Source: Palleronia abyssalis | GTDB taxonomy: Bacteria > Pseudomonadota > Alphaproteobacteria > Rhodobacterales > Rhodobacteraceae | Reading direction: 5' to 3' | NCBI RefSeq assembly: GCF_900302445.1 | Contig: NZ_ONZF01000012.1 | Span: forward strand, 1-64,000 | DNA length: 64,000 nt | Part shown: piece by piece, positions 8,808-16,673 of the stretch | Numbering within the stretch: the stretch's first letter is position 1 | Layout of the letters: each line of letters opens with the position of its first letter | Notes under the pieces: model-generated | What the model saw: only the letters and a program-made list of their open reading frames with translations | What the model was told of the DNA's origin: nothing | The model's database searches: none | Translations under genes and position numbers: made by a program

Positions 8808-9413
8808 TCAATGCCCCCCGTGGTGGTGATGGCCGTGTCCCCCGCCGTCCCCGGGCTGGCGGCCTGCGGGATCACCGCCCGCAGTTAGATCTGGGGGACG
8901 TGAGCCGTGGTCGGCGGCCCCGAACCAGCCCTGCCGCGAGGACAGGATCACCGCGCCGACCATCGTGGCCAGAAGCGTGACGCCGGCCGTCTCGAAGACC
9001 AGCATGGACGGACCCAGAAGCTCGTGCCCGAGTTGCGCCACCACGTCGGAGCCTTCGGGGACCGGGTCTGAGGGCAGGGGGGACAGCAGGATGGCCGCCG
9101 ACAGCCCGACGAAGGCCAGCACGCCCGCGGCGATCGACAGGCGGTGCTGGTGGACCATGACCATAGGGTTCAGCCCCGCCGGGTTCATCATGAACATGAC
9201 CATGAAGATTGCCATGACCATCATCTCGACGGCCATCATGAACACCGTCGCAACGCCGATATACGGGGCCGACAGCAGCACGCCGATGGCCCCCACCGAC
9301 ACGAAGGACAGCATCAGCGCGAAGGACGCCCGCACCATGCTGTCGACGCGGAACACCCGCCACCCGGTCCAGACGGCGAACAGCGCAAGAAGGGCGATCA
9401 TCACATCGGTCAC
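8808..9413 (-). CDS. nuoJ: NuoJ-like subunit of headless complex I, His-rich tail
   Basis: A 201-residue NuoJ/Nqo10 homologue with five predicted helices. I prefer the GTG at 9413, which overlaps the nuoH stop as GTGA; an ATG at 9401 is the alternative. The third helix region (YIGVATVFMMAVEMMVMAIF) corresponds to the flexible TM3 of NuoJ but carries an added Glu and many methionines. The C-terminus ends GGGHGHHHHGGH, a histidine-rich tail that could bind metal and is not a family feature I know. The gene is cotranscribed with nuoH and nuoK. Confidence 0.85.
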   Translation of the reverse strand: MTDVMIALLALFAVWTGWRVFRVDSMVRASFALMLSFVSVGAIGVLLSAPYIGVATVFMMAVEMMVMAIFMVMFMMNPAGLNPMVMVHQHRLSIAAGVLAFVGLSAAILLSPLPSDPVPEGSDVVAQLGHELLGPSMLVFETAGVTLLATMVGAVILSSRQGWFGAADHGSRPPDLTAGGDPAGRQPGDGGGHGHHHHGGH

Positions 9414-10270
9414 AGCGCCATCACCCCCGCGATGATCAGCCCCAGGAACGACAGGGGCAGCAGCACCACCCAAAGGATCGTCAGCATCCGGTCCGGTGTG
9501 GTTCGCGCGACCCGGTTGCCGATCCACACCGTCAGGGCCATCAGGGCCGCAGTCTTCAGCCACAGCCAGACCGGCCCCGGCAGCACCGGACCCAGCGGTC
9601 CGCCAAGGAAGACCGTCGCCGCAATGGCCGAGATCGAGACCAGCATGGCCAAACGCGCGACCTGCCACAGCGCGCGGGCCGCGCCGCTTTCCTCGGCAGA
9701 GGTGCCGGTCGCGATATCCGCCGCGTCGGCGTAGTCCATCGGCCCGCGCAGGGTCATCGCCAGGGCCACGACGAGGAACAGGGGCAAGCCCAACGGCTGG
9801 CGGAGGACGTTCCAAATCTCGCGCTGACTTTCGACGATGTCGATCAGCGACAGGCTTTCCGCCGGCAACGCGGCGGCGATAAGGACGAACATCGACGGCA
9901 GCATTATTGGCAGACCGATCGCGGCATAGCGGTAGGCCCCGATCAGCGGGAAGGGCGCGTTGGGCGACCAGCCGTGCAGGAACACGGTCACGACGACAAG
10001 CGCCTCGCAACTGCCCCAGATCACGATGCCCACGGGGCTGTCGATCAGCGCCAGACCCGGCGCGAAGGGCACGACGGACAGGCCGATGGCAGCCAACGCC
10101 AGGTACCATGCGGACGAAAGGTCGCGGTTCATCCGGTCGGGCGCCTCGGTCTCGACCCTCTGGCGTGTTAGAAGGGCCGCAAGGGGCAGCGCCGCGCGGT
10201 CCATCAGGGCGGCCAGCACCGTCCCCCCAAGCAGGGTCGCAAGGACCGCAAGCACAAGAAGGGCCGTCAT
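9410..10270 (-). CDS. nuoH: NuoH-like subunit of headless complex I, shortened
   Basis: A 286-residue NuoH/Nqo8 homologue; standard NuoH is about 325-345 residues. It starts at ATG 10270, overlapping the stop of the upstream gene (ATGA). The recognisable core is MDYADAADIATGTSAEESG (matching P-x-D-x-x-E-A-x-x-x-I-x-x-G-x-x-x-E-x-S-G) followed by the FLGGP segment. The N-terminal region that in true NuoH carries the RRGPN and G-L-L-Q-x-x-A-D blocks lining the quinone tunnel is missing: the first helix runs straight into TRQRVETEAPDRMNRDLSSA. This suggests the subunit no longer forms a quinone site. Confidence 0.82.
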   Translation of the reverse strand: MTALLVLAVLATLLGGTVLAALMDRAALPLAALLTRQRVETEAPDRMNRDLSSAWYLALAAIGLSVVPFAPGLALIDSPVGIVIWGSCEALVVVTVFLHGWSPNAPFPLIGAYRYAAIGLPIMLPSMFVLIAAALPAESLSLIDIVESQREIWNVLRQPLGLPLFLVVALAMTLRGPMDYADAADIATGTSAEESGAARALWQVARLAMLVSISAIAATVFLGGPLGPVLPGPVWLWLKTAALMALTVWIGNRVARTTPDRMLTILWVVLLPLSFLGLIIAGVMAL

Positions 10271-11178
10271 GCCGCCTCCGTCGCGCGGGCCGCGCGGATC
10301 AGGGCCGAGGGGGGCAGCGAGGCGAGGATCAGCATCGCCTCGGACCATTCCGATCCGGGCAGCAGCGCGGCAAGGTCGGGCGGTGCGACGGTCACGGTCC
10401 GGGATCTTAGCCAGGCCGAAAGCCGGTCCCGGGCATCGGTGTCGTTGATCCGGGCTAGCCCCCTGGGCACGGCCCCGGTGACCCAAGCCGCGCGCAGGGG
10501 GCGCCCCCGGATCACCCGGTCGGCGGCAGCGTCAAGGCCAAGCAGGCGCAGCATACGGGCAGCACAAAGGGCGGGCGCGTCGGCCTCGGCCGGCTGGGCA
10601 AAGGGGGCGGCCTGAACGGATGCCTCGCAGATCACGTCGCCCTGCAGTGTCACCTCAAGCACCAGGCCCGGTGGCAGCATCGGCGCGAAGGGCCCGACGC
10701 GCGTTGTATAACGGTCCAGCTGCAGTCCGTCGCGGACGTCTTTGCCGGTCATCGCCATGGGGCGCCCGTAGGGCGTGCCCCCCATCATGCCTTTCCCGCC
10801 TTGCCCGTGGGGGCCGATCCCCTTCCATTCGTTCGCGGGCGTATCGGGCAGACGGTCGTCCTCGCCCGCGGCACCGTCGCAAAGCGCGCGCAAGGCTGTG
10901 GTGATCCGGTGCGCGATGGCCTCTTGGTCCCCGTCCAGCCAACGCAGGGTGGTGCGGGGGCGCGGAAGCTGATCGTGCAGCCGGTTCAGAGCGTCGAGAG
11001 AAGACGAGGGCAGGTCACCGGCGACCAGAAGGATGGCCGCGTCGCGCGGCGTCTTTGCCCGGTTCAGCCCGGGCCGGGTCAAAAGACGCTCGACTTCGGC
11101 CTGTCGGCCGGGGCCGATCGCGGCGTAGACCGGGGCGGGGGCGCGGGCGGCCCAGCGGACGAGGTGGGTCATTGCCAT
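10267..11178 (-). CDS. Cofactor-free NuoB/NuoD-like fusion protein (303 aa)
   Basis: I see no annotated family at first sight, but two parts resemble complex I quinone-module subunits. Residues 45-85 (PRDAAILLVAGDLPSSS... then LDALNRLHDQLPRPR) line up with NuoB (PRQADVMIVAGT...APALRRVYDQMPEPR). Residues 149-190 (RDGLQLDRYTTRVGPFAPML, LVLEVTLQGDVICEA) resemble the NuoD N-terminus, and AAWVTGAVPRGLA (230-242) resembles the NuoD W-G-F-T-G-P-x-L-R-G block. None of the NuoB cluster-N2 cysteine motifs is present; the only cysteines are at 100, 184 and 205. The NuoD quinone His motif (PQHPAAHG) is also absent. It is soluble, with no membrane segment. Two ATGs (11178, 11172) are possible; the first has the better-placed GGAGGGAGGGG site. 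Confidence 0.7.
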   Translation of the reverse strand: MAMTHLVRWAARAPAPVYAAIGPGRQAEVERLLTRPGLNRAKTPRDAAILLVAGDLPSSSLDALNRLHDQLPRPRTTLRWLDGDQEAIAHRITTALRALCDGAAGEDDRLPDTPANEWKGIGPHGQGGKGMMGGTPYGRPMAMTGKDVRDGLQLDRYTTRVGPFAPMLPPGLVLEVTLQGDVICEASVQAAPFAQPAEADAPALCAARMLRLLGLDAAADRVIRGRPLRAAWVTGAVPRGLARINDTDARDRLSAWLRSRTVTVAPPDLAALLPGSEWSEAMLILASLPPSALIRAARATEAA

Positions 11179-11516
11179 CGAAAGATCCCCTCCCTCCAGC
11201 CATACAGGATGCCGACCGAAAGGATGGCAAGGAACATGCCCATCTCGGCCAGTGCCTTGATCCCTTCGGAGACGAAGACGACCGCCCATGGATACATGAA
11301 CATCATCTCCATCTCGAACGCGATGAAGAGCAGCGACATGGAGTAGGGCCGGAAATGAAAGCGTTGCCAGGCGTGCATGTCGGGCGTGCCGCCGCCAAGG
11401 AACGGCGCCGCTTGCGGGGCGGTGCTGTTGGCTGCCGGCTGCAACGCGCGGGCCAGAACCACGGCGAACGCGGTCCAGCCGAGTATGACAATGACGGCCT
11501 GCATGATGCGGCCCAC
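11169..11516 (-). CDS. nuoA: NuoA-like subunit of headless complex I
   Basis: A 115-residue NuoA/ND3 homologue with three helices and first gene of the operon. The family block AFEMEMMFMYPWAVVF is clear (usual FDVE...F.YPWA; the first Asp is Glu here). The TM1-TM2 loop, which in complex I holds the conserved P-[YF]-E-C-G cysteine next to the quinone site, reads APFLGGGTPDMHAWQRFHFR with no cysteine. Its stop overlaps the start of the NuoB/D-like gene by a few bases. Confidence 0.88.
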   Translation of the reverse strand: MGRIMQAVIVILGWTAFAVVLARALQPAANSTAPQAAPFLGGGTPDMHAWQRFHFRPYSMSLLFIAFEMEMMFMYPWAVVFVSEGIKALAEMGMFLAILSVGILYGWREGIFRWQ

Positions 11517-11933
11517 CCTCCTTACCTGTCCTTTGGAAAATCCCGCGATCCCATGAAGGTTCCCCCCTTAAGGCCCAGAAAACAATGTTGAAAACTTTCC
11601 CGCGCTGGAAGGTTGGGCGCCTTCGGACGCCCTGACCGGCACCTAAAGGCCGGTTCCTGGCGGTGTTGCGAGCAGGCCGGGCAATTCGGTTTCAGCCCTG
11701 CTTTCAGCGCGGAATGCAGTGAACCCGCGTGTTTGCCGAACCTGTCTGGCCGGGTCGAAGGTGCAATCACCTGTCGGGTCCCATCCGGATGAAGGGGGGC
11801 CGGTGTCGAGCCGGAATCGCGCCCCCCGAACCGTCCGCCGACAAGTTGCACTTGCCAATCTGGCGTGGGAGTGTTCGTTCAAGGACGAAAATGCCCGGCG
11901 GTGGCAGTTCGAAACGTAGGGGGGGTATCGGGC
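11517..11933. other. Divergent intergenic region between nuo-like operon and TRAP genes
   Basis: A 417-bp gap between two divergent operons should hold both promoters, but I see no convincing -35/-10 pair. It contains two adjacent hairpins at 11615-11632 and 11635-11654 (listed separately). Open frames here translate to arginine/proline-rich sequence and look non-coding. No riboswitch was recognised. Confidence 0.5.
11615..11654. promoter_or_regulatory. Tandem hairpins upstream of nuo-like operon
   Basis: 11615-11632 is GGGCG...CGCCC around a C-TTCG-G tetraloop. 11635-11654 is ACCGGC / 8-nt loop / GCCGGT. They lie about 100-140 bp upstream of nuoA on its transcript strand, and 280 bp upstream of dctQ. 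Neither is followed by a T-run on either strand, so they are not standard terminators. A leader or protein-binding role is only a guess. Confidence 0.35.
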
Positions 11934-12428
11934 TTGATCATTCGAGCTATCGACGTGATCAATGAAGTCGTGGGACGGATCGTCGTGGTCCTCGCCGTGA
12001 TCTTCGCGGGGATCATCATCTATGACGTGGTCATGCGGTATGCCTTTAACGCCCCGACGAGATGGGCGTTCGATCTGTCAAAGCAGCTTTACGGGTTCTA
12101 CTTCGTTCTGCTTGGCGGCTATGCCCTAAAGCATCAGTCCCACGTGAGGGTCGATCTGTTGCTGGAACGGTTCCCGCCTGGCGTCCAGCGGATCGTCGAA
12201 CTTGCGGGTTATGCCCTATTCTTCTTTCCGTTCACGTGGATCTTCCTGACCCGATCCTACGATTTCGCAGCGACCTCCTGGGCGCAGGGCGAGACGACCT
12301 ACGGCGCGGTAGCCTTGCCGATTTACCCTCTGAAAGCAGCGCTGTGCGTCGCTGCCGGTCTGCTGTTGATCCAGGGGGTCAGCGAAGTGTTGAAAATCGT
12401 GCTTGGCCGTCGGGAGGTCGATCAATGA
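11934..12428 (+). CDS. TRAP transporter small membrane subunit (DctQ type)
   Basis: A small four-helix subunit of a tripartite ATP-independent periplasmic transporter. I chose the TTG at 11934, preceded by a GGGGGGG stretch, because the natural N-terminus of such proteins is IRAIDVINEVVGRI; an ATG at 11865 adds an unlikely leader. This gives about 164 residues. Family features: the YDVVMRYAFNAPTRWAFDLS segment after helix 1 and HVRVDLLLERF between helices 2 and 3. The stop overlaps the dctM start (ATGA). The set resembles the COG4665 (mannitol/chloroaromatic/2-oxo acid) branch. Confidence 0.85.
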   Translation: MIIRAIDVINEVVGRIVVVLAVIFAGIIIYDVVMRYAFNAPTRWAFDLSKQLYGFYFVLLGGYALKHQSHVRVDLLLERFPPGVQRIVELAGYALFFFPFTWIFLTRSYDFAATSWAQGETTYGAVALPIYPLKAALCVAAGLLLIQGVSEVLKIVLGRREVDQ

Positions 12429-13756
12429 CCGGACTTGGTGGGGAAACCATCGCCGTCGTGATGTTCGGCCTGCTGGTGCTGGGCCTGATGATGGGTCACC
12501 CGCTGGCGTTCGTGCTGGGCGGCACGGCGGTTCTGGGCGCGTTCATCGCGGGCAAGCCGATGGTGCTGGGCATTGTGATCAACCGCATCTTCGGCGACGT
12601 GCTGGACAACTACACGCTGATCGCCATTCCGCTTTTCGTTCTGATGGCACAGTTCCTCAGTAATTCGGGCGTGACGGACAAGATGTTCGAGTCTCTGCGT
12701 CTGCTGATGTCGAACGTACGGGGCGGTCTGGCGCTTGCGGTCGTATTCATCTCGATCCTGCTGGCCGCTACCACTGGCATCATCGGCGCATCGATCACGG
12801 TGATGGGCGTGATGGCCCTGCGGCCCATGCTTCAGTACGGTTACGCACCGACGCTGACGACCGGCGTCATCGCGGCCAGCGGATGCCTCGGGATCCTGAT
12901 CCCGCCCTCGATCATGCTGATCCTCATGGCCTCCTACTCGCCCCTGTCGGTGGGAGAGCTGTTTGCCGGCGCGATGATCCCCGGCGTGATCCTGGGGCTT
13001 CTTTACGCGGGATGGGTCGCTGTTCTGGCGGCCTTGCGGCCTGACATGGCGCCCTCGGTCTTGCCCGACGACATGCCGCCCCGCCGCGAGCTGGTGACCA
13101 TGCTTCTGAAGGAGGCGGTGCCGCCGCTTCTTCTCATCTTCGGGATCCTGGGCTCGCTTCTGGCGGGCATCGCAACCGCGACCGAAGCATCGGCCATCGG
13201 TGCGGCGCTGGCGCTGGGCATCGTTCTGGCGCGCGGACGGTTTACCCTGGGCAGCTTCTACGACGCCCTGAAAGAAACGGGAAAGACCAGCGCGATGATC
13301 CTGTTCATCGTGGTCGGCGCCACGGCCTTCACCGGTGTGTTCAACATTACCGGCGGCCTGCGCGCCACGCAGGAGATCATCCGCGGCCTCGACATGGCGC
13401 CGTGGATGCTGCTGACGGTGATGATGTTCATCGTCTTCATCCTGGGGGCGTTCCTGGATTGGACGGGGATCGTCCTGCTGTCGTTCCCGATCTTCCTGCC
13501 CATCGTGCAGGAGATGGAGTCGATCGACCTTCTGTGGTTCGTCGTGCTGATGTCGATCGTGCTTCAGACGAGCTTTTTGACACCGCCTTTCGGCTATGCG
13601 CTGTTCTACCTCAGGGCCATTGCGCCGAAAGAAGTGAAGACCACGGATATCATCAAGGGCGTTCTGCCTTTCATCGGGTTGATCCTGTTGATGTGCGTGG
13701 CAGTGGCTCTGGTGCCCGGTCTGGTGACCTGGCTGCCGGACACCCTCTATCGATAA
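12425..13756 (+). CDS. TRAP transporter large membrane subunit (DctM type)
   Basis: A 443-residue, roughly 12-helix secondary transporter subunit that moves the substrate with sodium ions. Typical DctM blocks are visible: GHPLAFVLGGTAVLGAF near the N-terminus, IPLFVLMAQFLSNSG, TGVIAASGCLGILIPPSIML (the first core motif), and FLTPPFGYALFYLRAIAP near the C-terminus. The start is fixed by the ATGA overlap with the small subunit gene. It acts in the inner membrane with the binding protein encoded next. It belongs to the COG4664 (FcbT3) branch by appearance. Confidence 0.93.
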   Translation: MTGLGGETIAVVMFGLLVLGLMMGHPLAFVLGGTAVLGAFIAGKPMVLGIVINRIFGDVLDNYTLIAIPLFVLMAQFLSNSGVTDKMFESLRLLMSNVRGGLALAVVFISILLAATTGIIGASITVMGVMALRPMLQYGYAPTLTTGVIAASGCLGILIPPSIMLILMASYSPLSVGELFAGAMIPGVILGLLYAGWVAVLAALRPDMAPSVLPDDMPPRRELVTMLLKEAVPPLLLIFGILGSLLAGIATATEASAIGAALALGIVLARGRFTLGSFYDALKETGKTSAMILFIVVGATAFTGVFNITGGLRATQEIIRGLDMAPWMLLTVMMFIVFILGAFLDWTGIVLLSFPIFLPIVQEMESIDLLWFVVLMSIVLQTSFLTPPFGYALFYLRAIAPKEVKTTDIIKGVLPFIGLILLMCVAVALVPGLVTWLPDTLYR

Positions 13757-13785
13757 CGACCAGTAAACCTAAGGGAGAGAGTAAC

Positions 13786-14877
13786 ATGACATTCCATTCC
13801 AAGATGCTGGCGGCCACCGCGCTGTCCGTCGCGTTCGGCGCACCGGCCATGGCGCAGGACAGCTGGACGATGACGTCGACTTGGCCGTCCTCGCTGGAAC
13901 TGATCGAGTTCGACCGCCACTTCGTCGACCTGGCCAACCAGTTGACCGGCGACGCCCTCACAATCGAGTTCTTCGAGGGCGGCAGCCTCGTCCCCGCCGG
14001 CGAGGTGTTCGGCGCCGTGCAATCGGGAACCGTGCAGGCAGGCGCCGACTGGCCGGGCTACTGGGCCGGCCGCGACGCCGCCTTCACCCCTCTGGCCACC
14101 ACGCCGGCACTGTTCAACGCGGTCGATTACGTCAACTGGATCCAGCAATGGGGCGGTCGCGATTTCTATGACCAGACCTATGGCGAATACGGCATGGTCT
14201 ATCTGCCCTACGGGATCACCAACAACGAATCCGGTTTCCACACGAACAAGTCGATGACCACGCTCGAAGACCTCGAAGGCATGCGTTTGCGCGTCTCTGG
14301 CAACGAGCAGGGCCGTATTCTCGAACGCCTCGGCGGCAGCCAAGTCTCGATGGCCGGTGGCGAGGTCTATCAGGCGCTGGAGCGCGGCGTGATCGACGGC
14401 GGCGAGTTCTCGACCCCGAACGTCGACTGGTCGGCGGGTTTCCAGCAGGTCACCTCTCACTGGTCCACCCCCGGTTGGCACCAGTCAGCCTCGGTCTTCG
14501 GCGTGATGATCAACCAATCCGCGTGGGATGCCTTGGACGAGGACACGCAGGAAAAGCTGCGCATCGCTGCCGATGCGACGATGCTGTGGTCGCTGGCCTT
14601 CACCGAGAAGCGCGCGACGGAGGCCTACGAGAAGTGGGACGAGGAAGTCACCGTCGAACGCTATACCGACGAGGCCCTCGACCAGGTTCAACAGATCGCA
14701 AACGAAGTGATCGTAGAGGTGTCTTGCGAAAGCCCGTCCGCCGGCGCGGTCTACCTGTCAATGGCCCAGTATCTGGAGAACTACGCCCAGTGGCGCGATG
14801 CTTCGGCCCCCTACAACCTGGGTCGCACGCCGAACGGTCCCTCGGTGGACGAACTTCAGGCTTGCGTGGACGGTTGA
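13786..14877 (+). CDS. TRAP transporter substrate-binding protein (FcbT1/TakP type)
   Basis: A 363-residue periplasmic binding protein. It has a clear Sec signal peptide (MTFHSKMLAATALSVAFG... with cleavage after AMA-QD). GMRLRVSGNEQGRILERLGG, VYQALERGVIDGGEFSTP and HWSTPGWHQ are typical of the COG4663 branch, which includes 2-oxo acid-binding TakP and chlorobenzoate FcbT1. A small organic acid ligand is therefore likely, but the exact one cannot be read. Start at ATG 13786 after AGGGAGAGAGTAAC. A strong terminator follows the gene. Confidence 0.92.
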   Translation: MTFHSKMLAATALSVAFGAPAMAQDSWTMTSTWPSSLELIEFDRHFVDLANQLTGDALTIEFFEGGSLVPAGEVFGAVQSGTVQAGADWPGYWAGRDAAFTPLATTPALFNAVDYVNWIQQWGGRDFYDQTYGEYGMVYLPYGITNNESGFHTNKSMTTLEDLEGMRLRVSGNEQGRILERLGGSQVSMAGGEVYQALERGVIDGGEFSTPNVDWSAGFQQVTSHWSTPGWHQSASVFGVMINQSAWDALDEDTQEKLRIAADATMLWSLAFTEKRATEAYEKWDEEVTVERYTDEALDQVQQIANEVIVEVSCESPSAGAVYLSMAQYLENYAQWRDASAPYNLGRTPNGPSVDELQACVDG

Positions 14878-14901
14878 ACCCACAGCTGAGTGCAAAATAG
14901 A

Positions 14902-14930
14902 AAGGCTGCCCTGAGGGGCAGCCTTTTTTC
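14902..14930 (+). terminator. Rho-independent terminator after TRAP operon
   Basis: AAGGCTGCCC / TGA / GGGGCAGCCTT followed by TTTTC forms a strong hairpin with a T-run, 25 bp past the binding-protein stop. It also faces the convergent prs gene. Confidence 0.9.
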
Positions 14931-14950
14931 TTATCCGCGGCGTCTCTCGT

Positions 14951-15970
14951 TCAACCGTCGGAGTAGAGACCCTCGTAGATCGGGCTCAGCGTGTCGTGCT
15001 CGAACAGAGAGCTGACCGAGGTGCCGTTCCAGATGTTCAGGATCGCCTGGGCGAACATCGGGGCGGTGGGTACGATCCGGATATTCTCGCAATTGCGGAC
15101 GGCTTCGTTCGGCTCGATCGAGTCGGTGATGACGAGGCTTTTCATGACCGAGTTCGAGATCCGCTCGACTGCCGGTCCCGACAGGACGCCGTGCGAGATA
15201 TAGGCGTGCACCTCGGCCGCGCCCTGTTCCATCAGGGTCTCGGCCGCCTTGCACAGCGTTCCGGCGGTGTCGCAGATGTCGTCGACGATGATGCAGGTCT
15301 TGTCCGTCACGTCGCCGATCACGATCATCTCGGCCACTTCGCCGGCCTTCTCGCGGCGCTTGTCCACGATGGACAACGGCGCGTTGATCCGCTTGGCCAG
15401 CTCGCGCGCGCGCGCCACGCCGCCCACGTCCGGGGACACGACCATCAGGTTCTCGCGCTGGCCTTTGAACGCGTCGCGGATGTCCAGCGCGAAGACGGGC
15501 GAGGCATAGAGGTTGTCGACCGGAATATCGAAGAAACCCTGTATCTGCGCGGCGTGCAGGTCCATCGTCAGGATGCGCTCAATCCCGGCTTCGGTCAGCA
15601 TGTTGGCCACCAGCTTGGCCGTGATCGGCGTCCGGGCCTTCGTACGGCGATCCTGGCGGGCATAGCCGAAATACGGGATCACGGCGGTGATGCGCGATGC
15701 CGAGGACCGACGCAGCGCGTCGGACATGATCAGAAGCTCCATCAGGTTGTCATTGGCGGGGTTCGACGTCGGCTGGATGACGAACATGTCCTCGCCGCGA
15801 ACATTCTCGAAGACCTCGACGAAGATCTCGGCGTCGGCGAACCGTTCCACCCGCGCATCCACCAGATTAAGCGTGCGTCCGCGATGCATCGACATCCGTC
15901 GGGCGATGGCTTTCGCCAGAGTCGGGTTCGAGTTCCCTGAGATGATCTTGGGTTCTTGAGGAATGGGCAT
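14951..15970 (-). CDS. prs: Ribose-phosphate pyrophosphokinase
   Basis: PRPP synthetase makes 5-phosphoribosyl-1-diphosphate from ribose 5-phosphate and ATP for nucleotide, histidine and tryptophan synthesis. The 339-residue protein has [16 protein letters not shown] at the N-terminus, the [17 protein letters not shown]-binding loop, the metal-binding [18 protein letters not shown] segment, the KRREKAGEV flexible-loop region and the PRPP loop [16 protein letters not shown] chose ATG 15970 (MPIPQEPKI); a GTG at 15994 would add eight residues. It is monocistronic and convergent to the TRAP operon. Confidence 0.95.
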   Translation of the reverse strand: MPIPQEPKIISGNSNPTLAKAIARRMSMHRGRTLNLVDARVERFADAEIFVEVFENVRGEDMFVIQPTSNPANDNLMELLIMSDALRRSSASRITAVIPYFGYARQDRRTKARTPITAKLVANMLTEAGIERILTMDLHAAQIQGFFDIPVDNLYASPVFALDIRDAFKGQRENLMVVSPDVGGVARARELAKRINAPLSIVDKRREKAGEVAEMIVIGDVTDKTCIIVDDICDTAGTLCKAAETLMEQGAAEVHAYISHGVLSGPAVERISNSVMKSLVITDSIEPNEAVRNCENIRIVPTAPMFAQAILNIWNGTSVSSLFEHDTLSPIYEGLYSDG

Positions 15971-16070
15971 GTCGGAGGATCCTTCGTCGGGCACCGCGAC
16001 TCGGCGCTTTGACGCCGCCTAGCACAGTGCTAGCAGGGGCGGAACACGAACCCTCGGACAGGAGTGCCGG

Positions 16071-16673
16071 ATGCCCCGCATCGACTATTATTTCGCGACG
16101 GTTTCGCCCTTCACATATTTGGCAGGCACCCGGCTGGAGGAGATTGCGGCACGTCACGGTGCCGAGATCGCGTACAAACCGCTGGATGTCGTGCAATTGT
16201 TCGGGCGCACGGGCGGGGTGCCGCCGAAGGACCGGCATCCGAACCGGCAAGCCTATCGCCTTCAGGAACTGGACCGGATCGCCCGGATGGAAGGCATGCC
16301 GATCAACGTGAAGCCCGCCCATTGGCCGACGAACCCGGCCCCCTCGTCCTTCGCCATCATCGCAGCCCAGAAGGCGGGGAGCGGTGATCTTGGTGCCTTG
16401 GTCCACGGTTTGACTCGCGCGTGCTGGGCAGAGGACCGCGATATCGCCGAGGATGACGTGATCGCCGATTGCCTTGAGGCGGCTGGGTTCGACCGCAAGC
16501 TTGCCACGTCCGGGATGCTGGAAGGTGCGGAAGGCTATGCGAAGAATCTGGAAGACGCTGTGAATGCGGGCGTCTTCGGCACCCCGTTCTACATCACCGA
16601 CGATGACCAGAGGTTCTGGGGGCAAGACCGTCTGGCCCATCTGGACTGGTATCTGAGTCAGCCGGGTGCCTGA
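16071..16673 (+). CDS. 2-hydroxychromene-2-carboxylate isomerase family (DsbA-like)
   Basis: A 200-residue thioredoxin-fold protein of the HCCA isomerase/kappa-class GST family, which uses glutathione to isomerise aromatic ring-cleavage products. Visible features: the active-site Ser in VSPFTYLAG (about residue 12), NRQAYRLQELDRIA, and the cis-proline segment GVFGTPFYIT. In naphthalene degraders the enzyme has a defined role, but here no such pathway is nearby, so the substrate is unknown. Start at ATG 16071 after GGACAGGAG. The next gene starts within its last codons. Confidence 0.88.
   Translation: MPRIDYYFATVSPFTYLAGTRLEEIAARHGAEIAYKPLDVVQLFGRTGGVPPKDRHPNRQAYRLQELDRIARMEGMPINVKPAHWPTNPAPSSFAIIAAQKAGSGDLGALVHGLTRACWAEDRDIAEDDVIADCLEAAGFDRKLATSGMLEGAEGYAKNLEDAVNAGVFGTPFYITDDDQRFWGQDRLAHLDWYLSQPGA

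Noticed and set aside
3703-11516. The operon as an Mrp antiporter or a DAB-type CO2 concentrating system
   Set aside because: Mrp lacks NuoA, H and J homologues, and DAB needs a DabA (DUF2309) partner that is not present; the gene set is that of a complex I membrane arm.
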